A stretch of 42,674 nt of DNA, taken from the NCBI GenBank assembly GCA_910588025.1, contig CAJUQG010000008.1:1-42674 (forward strand). The letters run 5' to 3'. Of the stretch, positions 32,770 to 39,998 are shown piece after piece (positions within the stretch are counted from its first letter, which is position 1; each line of letters opens with the position of its first letter). A program made the position numbers and the translations under genes. The notes beneath the pieces were generated by a model, which was given only the letters and a program-made list of their open reading frames with translations, ran no database searches and was not told the DNA's origin. The stretch is from an uncultured Bacilli bacterium (GTDB lineage: Bacteria; Bacillota_I; Bacilli_A; RF39; UBA660).

Positions 32770-32789
32770 AAAAGGAAAGGTGTGGTAGT

Positions 32790-33386
32790 ATGGAACAAAA
32801 AGTTCATGTTGATTTTTTTCCAATTAATCCATATTATTTTGGAGCGATTATTCGTTATGGAAAGGGAAGTTTATCTTTTACCGTAAAATATCCGAATTCG
32901 CTAGATGAACATGAGTTTTTATATGATAATCAATATGTAAGAGATATTTCAGGTTTGATTGAAGATTTCACAAGTTTTGCTAATTGTCCTTCTTTAAGTG
33001 AAGTTGGTCATATTTTTGGCAATCATATGTTAGTGCCTTGGGTAGAAATTCCAATATTTAGTGTAAATCGAAGAACACAAGACGGATTTCAAGAAAAGGT
33101 TGTATTACAAAACAGTGTTTTAGTTGAATTTTTATCTTATGATCGTCAAAATCAAATTAAAGTTTCTAAATTTGGAAGTGAATGGGTTTATCAAACTAAG
33201 CAATATACTTTACAATATCACACAAGAGAAGGGGTAAAAATGGAGTTTCTTCATTGTCCATTTTGTGAAGAAACGGTTCCACAGATTATAAAAAATTCTG
33301 AAAAAATGGTGGAGGAAACAGGGTGCGCTTTAAAGAAAAAATTATTATTTCAAAATGGTTGCACTTCTTTTTCTAATTCGTTATAA
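32790..33386 (+). CDS. Orphan protein, first of a tandem paralog pair
   Basis: A 198-aa soluble protein of unknown family. Landmarks: INPYYFGAIIRYGKGSLSFTVKYP, RDISGLIEDFTSFANCPSLSEV, VEIPIFSV, FGSEWVYQT. The next gene has the same landmarks in the same order (YFGGNIHYDQSEIHFAFQYP, NDLSGLLRKFKDLEECPTLEEA, SEIPFFQI, FGESWEFLT), so the two arose by duplication. This copy has an additional tail with HCPFCEE and two more cysteines that might bind zinc. No signal peptide or membrane segment. AAAGGTG precedes the ATG. Confidence 0.65.
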   Translation: MEQKVHVDFFPINPYYFGAIIRYGKGSLSFTVKYPNSLDEHEFLYDNQYVRDISGLIEDFTSFANCPSLSEVGHIFGNHMLVPWVEIPIFSVNRRTQDGFQEKVVLQNSVLVEFLSYDRQNQIKVSKFGSEWVYQTKQYTLQYHTREGVKMEFLHCPFCEETVPQIIKNSEKMVEETGCALKKKLLFQNGCTSFSNSL

Positions 33387-33413
33387 TAAGGCTTGTTTTG
33401 AAAGAGTGATTTG

Positions 33414-34001
33414 ATGATTAAAGAGAGAAAGTCTATTGATGATGATAGACTCATTGGAAAGAATTATTTTGGAGGAAACATTCATTATGATCAATCAGAG
33501 ATTCATTTTGCTTTTCAGTATCCAAAATCATTTCATTGTCGAAAAGTAGGAGAAAAACCGATTGCTAATGATTTGTCAGGGTTATTAAGAAAATTTAAAG
33601 ATTTGGAAGAGTGTCCGACCTTAGAAGAAGCGTATTACCGAATATTCAAACACTTGAATATAACAAGAAGTGAGATTCCTTTTTTTCAAATACAAATTTT
33701 AAATCAAAAAAAGGAAGTTCAAGAAGCGATTTGTATAGAAGCAGGAAAATTTAAAAGTTTTACGACGACGGATGTTTATCGAAAAATAGTGGTAAATGAT
33801 TTTGGAGAATCTTGGGAATTTTTAACTCATAGTGGGAATGCGATATATTGTTATTGGGAAAATGGTCTTGCTACGTTTTTCTATCAGATTCAAAGCTATT
33901 ACTGTGGACAAAAGATTCCTACAGAATTGTCTCTTCTTCATAGTGTTCATGAAGAGGAGTATCAAATGGTAAAAAAATTGACTAAAGAAGATTTTAGTTG
34001 A
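33414..34001 (+). CDS. Orphan protein, second of a tandem paralog pair
   Basis: A 195-aa soluble protein, paralog of the preceding gene product over about 150 residues. It begins with a charged segment (KERKSIDDDRLIGKNYFGG) and ends without the CPFC tail. It is 27 nt downstream of its paralog, in the same orientation, so they are co-transcribed. ATG 33414 is preferred to the TTG one codon earlier because of GAGTGAT. The rpsO promoter begins at its stop codon. Confidence 0.65.
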   Translation: MIKERKSIDDDRLIGKNYFGGNIHYDQSEIHFAFQYPKSFHCRKVGEKPIANDLSGLLRKFKDLEECPTLEEAYYRIFKHLNITRSEIPFFQIQILNQKKEVQEAICIEAGKFKSFTTTDVYRKIVVNDFGESWEFLTHSGNAIYCYWENGLATFFYQIQSYYCGQKIPTELSLLHSVHEEEYQMVKKLTKEDFS

Positions 34002-34027
34002 ATTTTTTTAATATTTATAATATACTT
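33999..34027 (+). promoter_or_regulatory. Sigma-A-type promoter of rpsO-pnp
   Basis: TTGAAT, 17-bp spacer, TATACT. The -35 box overlaps the stop codon of the preceding gene. A TATAAT at 34017-34022 overlaps the -10 region. Confidence 0.6.
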
Positions 34028-34033
34028 TGGTAG

Positions 34034-34114
34034 TAAGAAGTTTATTCTTGGTATTTAGAAACCTCTATCTAATACTCAGTTTAAACCGATTAAAATAAAT
34101 AAGGAGGAAAAATT
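34034..34114 (+). promoter_or_regulatory. rpsO leader, possible S15 autoregulatory RNA
   Basis: About 80 nt of untranslated leader precede the ribosome site. It contains a short AAGAA/TTCTT hairpin (34037-34051) and a weaker GGT...ACC pairing after it. S15 often represses its own mRNA through leader structures that differ between lineages; I cannot match this one to a known class. Confidence 0.3.
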
Positions 34115-34387
34115 ATGGCAAAAATGACAAAAAGCGAAAAAACTGCTTTAGTAAAAGAATTCCAAAAGAATGAAAAAGATTGTGGTAGTGCAGAAGTTCA
34201 AATTGCAATTTTAACAAAAGATATTAACAATTTAACAGAGCATTTAAAAGAACATATTCATGATTTTCATTCTAAAAGAGGACTTCAAATGAAAGTTGGT
34301 AGAAGAAGAAAACTTCTAGATTATTTAAAAGAAAACGATGTTGTTGCATATCGTGAAATCATTAAAAAATTGAATATTAGAAAATAG
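34115..34387 (+). CDS. rpsO: 30S ribosomal protein S15
   Basis: A 90-aa primary 16S rRNA-binding protein of the 30S platform. Family pattern: GSAEVQIAILTKDINNLTEHLKEH, HDFHSKRGLQMKVGRRRKLLDYL. AAGGAGG lies 7 nt upstream of the ATG. Normal length. It precedes pnp as in most bacteria. Confidence 0.98.
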   Translation: MAKMTKSEKTALVKEFQKNEKDCGSAEVQIAILTKDINNLTEHLKEHIHDFHSKRGLQMKVGRRRKLLDYLKENDVVAYREIIKKLNIRK

Positions 34388-34416
34388 GGCACTTAAATTT
34401 TTTAAGTGTCTTTTTT
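34388..34416 (+). terminator. Hairpin between rpsO and pnp
   Basis: GGCACTTAA/TTAAGTGTC 9-bp stem (one G-T pair) followed by six T, directly after the rpsO stop. No separate pnp promoter is visible in the 46-nt gap, so partial read-through or RNA processing is likely. Confidence 0.75.
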
Positions 34417-34433
34417 AGAGATTGGAGAGACTT

Positions 34434-36602
34434 ATGAAACAAGTTTACGAACATAATTTTTTAGGAAGAAAATTAGTAGTAGAAGTAGGAGAATTAGCAA
34501 AACAAACCAATGCTTCGGTTTTAGTACGTTATGGAGATACAGTAGTGTTATCTGTTTGTGTAATGGGAAATATGGTAACTCAAGATTTCTTTCCATTGCA
34601 AGTACATTATCAAGAAAAGCTTTATTCCGTAGGAAAAATTCCAGGAGGATTTATTAAACGTGAGGGAAGACCAACCGATGAAGCAACCTTAGCTGCAAGA
34701 ATCATTGATCGTCCAATTCGTCCTATGTTTGATGAACGATTAAGAAATGAAATACAAGTTATTAATACGGTTTTATCAGTAGATCAAGATAATTCACCAG
34801 TGATGGCAGCATTATTTGGAGCATCTTTATGCTTAGGAATTAGTGATATTCCTTTTGATGGTCCAGTAAGTGGAGTTGTTGTAGGAAAGATTGAGAAAGA
34901 ATATATCATTAATCCTACGGTACAACAATTAGAAGAAAGTAGTCTTAATTTAACTGTGGCAGGAACAAAAGATGCCATTTGCATGGTTGAAGCTGGAGCT
35001 CAAGAATTAAGTGAAAAAGAAATGCTTGAGGCAATTTTATTTGGACATGAAGAGATTAAAAAACTTTGTGCATTTCAGGCAAAAATTATGAAAGAAATTG
35101 GTCTTTCGAAAATGGAATTACCACTTGCTTTAGTAAATCCAGATTTAGAGAAAGCAGTAGAAGAATTTGCTAGTGCTGATCTTTTAGCAGCGATTCAAAT
35201 AAAAGAAAAATTAGAAAGCTATGCTAAAGTAGATGAAATTAAAGAAGCGACTCTTACTCATTTTGAAGAAATCTATTCAGAAGATGAAAATTTAGAAGAA
35301 ATTTTAAAACAAGTAAAAAAGATTTTAAATGAATTAGAGGGAAAACAAGTAAGATATTTAATTACGAATAAGAAAATTCGTCCTGATGGAAGAAAAATGG
35401 ATGAAATAAGACCTTTATCGGCTTGTATTGATTTACTTCCAAGAACGCATGGTTCAGCAGTTTTTACAAGAGGTCAAACACAAAGTCTTGCGACAACTAC
35501 GCTTGGAGCAATTGGAGAACATCAAATTTTAGATGGTCTTGGTATTGAAGATTCAAAACGTTTTATGCTGCATTATAATTTTCCTCCGTTTTCAGTTCAT
35601 GAAACGGGACGATATGGAGGTCCTGGGCGAAGAGAGATTGGGCATGGAGCTTTAGGAGAAAGAGCACTTGCAGAAGTAATGCCGAGTGAGGAAGAATTTC
35701 CTTATACAGTAAGAGTTGTTAGTGAAATTTTAGAAAGTAATGGTAGTAGCAGTCAAGCAACGATTTGTGCTGGTTGTTTATCATTAATGGCAGCAGGAGT
35801 TCCAATTAAAGCTCCTGTAGCAGGAATTGCAATGGGTTTAATTGCTAGTGAAGATGGTAAGAAACATACTATTTTAACAGATATTCAAGGGTTAGAAGAT
35901 CATATGGGAGATATGGATTTTAAAGTAGCAGGAACCAAATCTGGGATTACAGCTTTACAAATGGATATAAAAATTAAGGGTGTTACAGAAAAGATTTTAA
36001 AAGATGCTCTTGCTCAAGCGAAAAAAGCTCGTTTGGAAATTCTTGAAATGATGGCAGGAATTATTTCAGAACCTCGAAAAGAACTTAGTCCATATGCACC
36101 GAAAATTGAGACCTTTAAGATTAATCCTGAGAAGATTAAAGATGTAATTGGTCGTGGCGGCGAAATGATTACTAAAATTATTTTAGAAGCAAGTCATGTT
36201 AGTACGGTAAATGATAAAGATGCCGTTAAAGTCGATTTAGAAGATGATGGAAGAGTTATTATTTATCATACTGATGCGGAAATTATAGAAACAACGAAAG
36301 AAATGATTTTGAATGTCGTTAGAGAAGTTGAATTTGGAAAAGTTTATTCTGGAAAAGTTGTCAAAGTAGAGGAATTTGGATGTTTTGTAGAATTGTGGCC
36401 AGGATGTGAGGGACTTGTCCATGTATCACAATTAGACCATAAACGAGTTGAAAAACCAAATGATTTTGTCAAAGTCGGTGATGAAATTATGGTCAAATCA
36501 ATGGGATATGATAATCGAGGACGTTTGAATTTATCTCGTAAAGAAGCATTACCAAAACCAAAAAAAGAAGAGAAAAGTAAGTCGAGTGAAGAAAAGAAAT
36601 GA
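34434..36602 (+). CDS. pnp: Polyribonucleotide nucleotidyltransferase (PNPase)
   Basis: Phosphorolytic 3'-to-5' exoribonuclease of mRNA decay, trimeric. From ATG 34434 the product is 722 aa. Two RNase PH domains flank a helical linker: the first with GGFIKREGRPTDEATLAARIIDRP, the second with RPDGRKMDEIRPLS, GGPGRREIGHGALGERAL and LTDIQGLEDHMGDMDFKVAGT. A KH domain (VIGRGGEMITKI) and an S1 domain (YSGKVVKVEEFGCFVELWPG) follow, then a lysine-rich tail. The start is set by TTGGAGAG; a TTG four codons earlier is inside that site. The stop overlaps dut. Confidence 0.98.
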   Translation: MKQVYEHNFLGRKLVVEVGELAKQTNASVLVRYGDTVVLSVCVMGNMVTQDFFPLQVHYQEKLYSVGKIPGGFIKREGRPTDEATLAARIIDRPIRPMFDERLRNEIQVINTVLSVDQDNSPVMAALFGASLCLGISDIPFDGPVSGVVVGKIEKEYIINPTVQQLEESSLNLTVAGTKDAICMVEAGAQELSEKEMLEAILFGHEEIKKLCAFQAKIMKEIGLSKMELPLALVNPDLEKAVEEFASADLLAAIQIKEKLESYAKVDEIKEATLTHFEEIYSEDENLEEILKQVKKILNELEGKQVRYLITNKKIRPDGRKMDEIRPLSACIDLLPRTHGSAVFTRGQTQSLATTTLGAIGEHQILDGLGIEDSKRFMLHYNFPPFSVHETGRYGGPGRREIGHGALGERALAEVMPSEEEFPYTVRVVSEILESNGSSSQATICAGCLSLMAAGVPIKAPVAGIAMGLIASEDGKKHTILTDIQGLEDHMGDMDFKVAGTKSGITALQMDIKIKGVTEKILKDALAQAKKARLEILEMMAGIISEPRKELSPYAPKIETFKINPEKIKDVIGRGGEMITKIILEASHVSTVNDKDAVKVDLEDDGRVIIYHTDAEIIETTKEMILNVVREVEFGKVYSGKVVKVEEFGCFVELWPGCEGLVHVSQLDHKRVEKPNDFVKVGDEIMVKSMGYDNRGRLNLSRKEALPKPKKEEKSKSSEEKK

Positions 36603-37057
36603 GAATAAGAGGGTTTGAAATTGTAAAAGGGTATGAGAATCAAGATATTCATTTACCTATCCGTAAAACAAAAAATAGTGCAGGATATGATGTTGAAGCA
36701 GCAGAAGATGTTATTATTCCACCTTTTGAATTTGGAATGAAACCAACGCTTATTCCGACAGGATTAAAAGCCTATTGTCCAGAAGATGAATTCTTTATTT
36801 TGGTCAATCGAAGTAGTGGTCCGAAAAAAGGTTATGTTATGGCCAATAGTATAGGGATTATTGATGCTGATTACTATGGAAATATTACCAATGATGGACA
36901 TTTCTATTTTCAATATTATAATTTTTTGAAAGAAGATTTAGTGATTCATAAAGGGGATATTATCGGTCAAGTTATCTTTTTAAAATATTTTAAAGTTGAT
37001 GATGATATAGCTGATGGTGAACGTATTGGGGGATTCGGAACAACAGATAAGAATTGA
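36599..37057 (+). CDS. dut: dUTP diphosphatase (dUTPase)
   Basis: Hydrolyses dUTP to dUMP, keeping uracil out of DNA and feeding dTMP synthesis. A 152-aa trimeric-type enzyme with motif 1 AGYDVEAAED (catalytic Asp), motif 2 NRSSGPKKG (PRSG in most), motif 3 NSIGIIDADYYGNI, and the glycine-rich motif 5 RIGGFGTT. The start overlaps the pnp stop (ATGA), so it is coupled to an RNA-decay gene, an uncommon neighbour for dut. It is closed by a strong terminator. Confidence 0.93.
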   Translation: MRIRGFEIVKGYENQDIHLPIRKTKNSAGYDVEAAEDVIIPPFEFGMKPTLIPTGLKAYCPEDEFFILVNRSSGPKKGYVMANSIGIIDADYYGNITNDGHFYFQYYNFLKEDLVIHKGDIIGQVIFLKYFKVDDDIADGERIGGFGTTDKN

Positions 37058-37077
37058 GAGAGCATCTCAATTTTTTT
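37052..37077 (+). terminator. Terminator of rpsO-pnp-dut
   Basis: AATTGAGA/TCTCAATT 8-bp stem with a 5-base loop running into T7; it overlaps the dut stop. Confidence 0.85.
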
Positions 37078-37141
37078 ATTTGGTCTAGTTTTTTCAAGAA
37101 TTGACTTTGTATAAAAAGCATTTTTCTTTAAAATAATTACA

Positions 37142-38245
37142 TTAAGTCTCGTTTTCTGTTTGCTTGTTTTCTTGATCTTTTAAATATAGATCATAGTACT
37201 CGTCGAAAGTTATATTTTTTTCATAAATATCTTTGGCAATCTCTTTTCCAACGTATCTTAAATGCCATGGTTCTTCTATATATCCTGTGATAGCACTTGT
37301 TGCATAAGCGTATCTAACAATAAAACCATATTTGTATGAGTTTTGTAACATCCATTTATAATCATTTTCTGTTAAGTTATCTATTAAAGTATTGCTTCTT
37401 ACGTCAATAGCTAATCCTGTTTCATGTTCAGAGTGACGAGGTCTTGCTGAATAGGTATCGGCGATTAACACTCCATCTTTATTTTTGTAGTTGGTGTATA
37501 ATTTATTTTGATAATCTTTGGTACGAAAAGCACTAAATGGAATTATAATCACATGATCTATTAACGCTGCACTTTGAAGTTCTTCATAAGCTTCAGCAGC
37601 TTTTTTTCTTAATTTCATATTGGGATTTATACTTAATGAGGTTAAATCACTAGGGATATAATCTTCAGGTAAAGAGCGATATTTATTAATTAAAAGGGTA
37701 TAAGAATTGGGATTGGAAATAGTTGTTATGTCAGTATAGAAATCTTTATCTAAGCCAATATTTACTTTGGTAACGGCTTCATCTAGGGTAGTGTTATTTT
37801 GATTTTGAAATTCTTTATAGCGATTTATTTTGTCAACTTCCACGTTACTTATTTTAATATAATCACCTAAGTCGATGTAATCTAAAGATTTTAGTTTTTC
37901 GATATTTTCGTCATTTAAATATTCAAATATATTATTAATTTCATAAGAGCTATAATTTTTTTCTAAAAAAGTATTGATTAAATATGGCCAGTTATGGTTT
38001 GTTTGATAATTAATTTCATAATAGGTATTTAGATATTTTTCATTAAAGTAGGGTGATGTTAACATCGTTTCGACAGTTTGATTGTAATCTTTCGTTTTTA
38101 TCTTTTTCTCTATTTTGTGTTCCTTCATAATCATTATCGCCTCTTTAGAGTACTTTATGAGAGGGGATTTTAGTTTATGAATGATTAATAGAATAAGAGT
38201 TAAGAGAATTAAAATGAATATGAGGTTATAGAATACATTTTTCAT
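37142..38245 (-). CDS. VanY/LdcB-type M15 carboxypeptidase
   Basis: A 367-aa membrane-anchored peptidoglycan peptidase. N-terminal helix at about residues 4-23, a long charged outside region of about 170 residues without a domain I know, then an M15B carboxypeptidase domain: SARPRHSEHETGLAIDV holds the HxxxxxxxD zinc ligands, and EPWHLRYVG the catalytic Glu and third ligand His. Such enzymes remove the terminal D-Ala (or the D-Ala of tetrapeptides) from stem peptides; which one cannot be told here. It is divergent from dacF, another carboxypeptidase gene. AGGTGA precedes the ATG. Confidence 0.88.
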   Translation of the reverse strand: MKNVFYNLIFILILLTLILLIIHKLKSPLIKYSKEAIMIMKEHKIEKKIKTKDYNQTVETMLTSPYFNEKYLNTYYEINYQTNHNWPYLINTFLEKNYSSYEINNIFEYLNDENIEKLKSLDYIDLGDYIKISNVEVDKINRYKEFQNQNNTTLDEAVTKVNIGLDKDFYTDITTISNPNSYTLLINKYRSLPEDYIPSDLTSLSINPNMKLRKKAAEAYEELQSAALIDHVIIIPFSAFRTKDYQNKLYTNYKNKDGVLIADTYSARPRHSEHETGLAIDVRSNTLIDNLTENDYKWMLQNSYKYGFIVRYAYATSAITGYIEEPWHLRYVGKEIAKDIYEKNITFDEYYDLYLKDQENKQTENET

Positions 38246-38319
38246 ATGGTCACCTAATCTAATTTATGAAAATGTTTCAAAATCATTAATTGTAAAAACA
38301 AGTTTTTATTTATTCCTAA

Positions 38320-38347
38320 TCATATTAAAAAAAAATCTTCATATTTT
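38320..38347 (+). promoter_or_regulatory. Candidate sigma-E-like promoter before dacF
   Basis: TCATATT, 13-bp A-rich spacer, CATATTTT. This resembles the mother-cell sigma-E consensus (GTCATATT, 13-15 bp, CATACAAT). The -10 ends 16 nt before the ATG, giving a very short leader. In Bacillus dacF is read from a forespore promoter, so the assignment is tentative. Confidence 0.35.
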
Positions 38348-38363
38348 TTAGTAGAGGTGGAGT

Positions 38364-39506
38364 ATGAAAAAGATTTTATTAGGTCTTGTTTGTTTTTTTG
38401 CTTTTCTTCCAGTATTTTATGCGGAAGAGGATTTAGCACCCAATAGTAAAAGTGCAATTTTAATTGAAGCAAGTACAGGGCGAATTTTGTTTGAAAAGAA
38501 TAGTGATGAACAATTAAAACCAGCATCGATGACTAAAATTATGAGTATGCTTTTAATTATGGAAGCGATTGATAGTGGGAAGTTAAGTCTTGAAGATTCG
38601 GTAATGATTAGTAAAAATGCTTCTAGTATGGGCGGAAGTCAAATTTTTTTACAAGAAGGCGAAACTTATAAAGTTGCTGAGTTATTAAAAGGAGTTGCAA
38701 TTGCAAGTGGAAATGATGCAGTTATTGCTTTATCGGAAAAAGTCGGAGGTAGTGTCGAAAATTTTGTTAAGATGATGAATGATCGAGCGAAGGAACTTGG
38801 ACTTAGCAATACACATTTTGTTAATCCGCATGGACTAGATGCTGAAAATCATTATAGTAGTGCAAGAGATATGAGTATTATGGGAAGAGAACTAATCAAG
38901 CATGAAAAAATTTTAGAATTTACTAGTATTTATGAAGATTATTTAAAGAAACCAGATGGAAGCAGTACTTGGCTTGTAAATACTAATAAATTAGTGCGTT
39001 TTTATAATGGAGCAGATGGGTTAAAAACAGGATTTACAGAAGGAGCAGGTTATTGTGTGACAACAACAGCTAAGAGAAGTGAAATGCGTATTTTATCTGT
39101 TGTTATGGGCGTTGAAACACCAGATAAACGAAGTAGTGATACGACAAATTTGTTAAATTATGGTTTTAATACTTATCAAGTAGAATCTATTTTAAAAAAG
39201 GGAGAAGTTTTAGGTTCTATTAAAGTCCTTGGAGGTAAATCAGAAGTAGTAGATGTTGTTCTTTTAGAAGACATTCGCGAAATTGTACGAGTAAATGAGG
39301 AGAAAAAAAGTTATCAGCATGAAGTGATATTACAAGAGATTTCAGCACCAGTACGGGTGGGTGATGTTGTTGGTCAGGTCATTATCAAAGATAATAATGG
39401 TAAAGAAGTCACGAAAAAGGATTTAACGGTCAAGGAAAATATTGAAAAAGCTAACATTTGGGATTTATTTCAAAGAAACTTACGATTTTTCATCTCGTTT
39501 GTTTAA
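38364..39506 (+). CDS. dacF: D-Ala-D-Ala carboxypeptidase, DacF-like
   Basis: A 380-aa S11 (PBP5/6-type) carboxypeptidase. Signal peptide of about 20 residues (MKKILLGLVCFFAFLPVFYA). Catalytic motifs: SMTK (Ser55), SGN (115-117) and KTG (221-223). A beta-rich PBP5 C-terminal domain (about 270-360) and an amphipathic membrane anchor (NIWDLFQRNLRFFISFV) follow. Longer and better conserved than the DacB copy at 3920. In Bacillus dacF sits directly before spoIIAA-spoIIAB-sigF; here the SpoIIAA-like and sigma genes are 2 kb downstream, which supports the DacF name, although a housekeeping DacA role is possible. Confidence 0.85.
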   Translation: MKKILLGLVCFFAFLPVFYAEEDLAPNSKSAILIEASTGRILFEKNSDEQLKPASMTKIMSMLLIMEAIDSGKLSLEDSVMISKNASSMGGSQIFLQEGETYKVAELLKGVAIASGNDAVIALSEKVGGSVENFVKMMNDRAKELGLSNTHFVNPHGLDAENHYSSARDMSIMGRELIKHEKILEFTSIYEDYLKKPDGSSTWLVNTNKLVRFYNGADGLKTGFTEGAGYCVTTTAKRSEMRILSVVMGVETPDKRSSDTTNLLNYGFNTYQVESILKKGEVLGSIKVLGGKSEVVDVVLLEDIREIVRVNEEKKSYQHEVILQEISAPVRVGDVVGQVIIKDNNGKEVTKKDLTVKENIEKANIWDLFQRNLRFFISFV

Positions 39507-39510
39507 AATA

Positions 39511-39542
39511 AAAAAATAGTCTATCTTTTTGGACTATTTTTT
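39511..39542. terminator. Bidirectional terminator
   Basis: AAAAAATAGTC/GACTATTTTTT 11-bp stem with a 10-nt loop, serving dacF and the convergent small gene, whose stop lies in the stem. Confidence 0.85.
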
Positions 39543-39856
39543 GCATTTAAATCATTTCTAGCGTTTTGAATTGCTTGCATGTTAAGGGCATAATTTTGAT
39601 TTTTTTCCATGTTATCAAAATTAATATTAGCAAGATGACCATAAATGGATGCAGCAGCATTCATTATAATCATCGGATCTTTTAAATTCAATAACTGTAA
39701 TGATACTAATTGAGCAGTTAAATGAGCAAGCTCACTATTTTGATAACTAGCTAAAAAGTTAATGTCTTTCTCTGTTAATTCTTGTCCAGTTAAAAGACGA
39801 TTTAAGGTATTAGCTACAATCGGATTCATTGCTTTTTGTTGATTTTCTTGATTCAT
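39521..39856 (-). CDS. Small helical orphan protein
   Basis: A 111-aa soluble protein, all-helical in appearance and rich in Asn, Gln, Leu and Ala (ELTEKDINFLASYQNSELAHL, QLVSLQLLNLKDPMIIMNAA). No signal peptide. I do not recognise it. It has a strong promoter and a GAAAGGAT site, and it interrupts the dacF-to-sigma interval on the opposite strand. Confidence 0.6.
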   Translation of the reverse strand: MNQENQQKAMNPIVANTLNRLLTGQELTEKDINFLASYQNSELAHLTAQLVSLQLLNLKDPMIIMNAAASIYGHLANINFDNMEKNQNYALNMQAIQNARNDLNAKNSPKR

Positions 39857-39882
39857 TTTTTTATCCTTTCTATGATAGTTTT

Positions 39883-39910
39883 ATTATAACACTATATTTT
39901 GTAGTTGCAA
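39883..39910 (-). promoter_or_regulatory. Promoter of the small orphan gene
   Basis: On the minus strand TTGCAA, 16-bp spacer, TATAAT, with an extended -10 TG (TGTTATAAT). Confidence 0.7.
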
Positions 39911-39973
39911 ACTTACTTTACTCTTTTCTTGTCAAGTTTTGGTGATTTTATTTTATTCTAAAAGTCAATTTAG

Positions 39974-39979
39974 TATAAT
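39974..39979 (+). promoter_or_regulatory. Likely -10 box of the LCP gene
   Basis: TATAAT 19 bp before the GTG start. No convincing -35 box. Confidence 0.35.
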
Positions 39980-39998
39980 TTAGTAGAAGGTGAAATAT

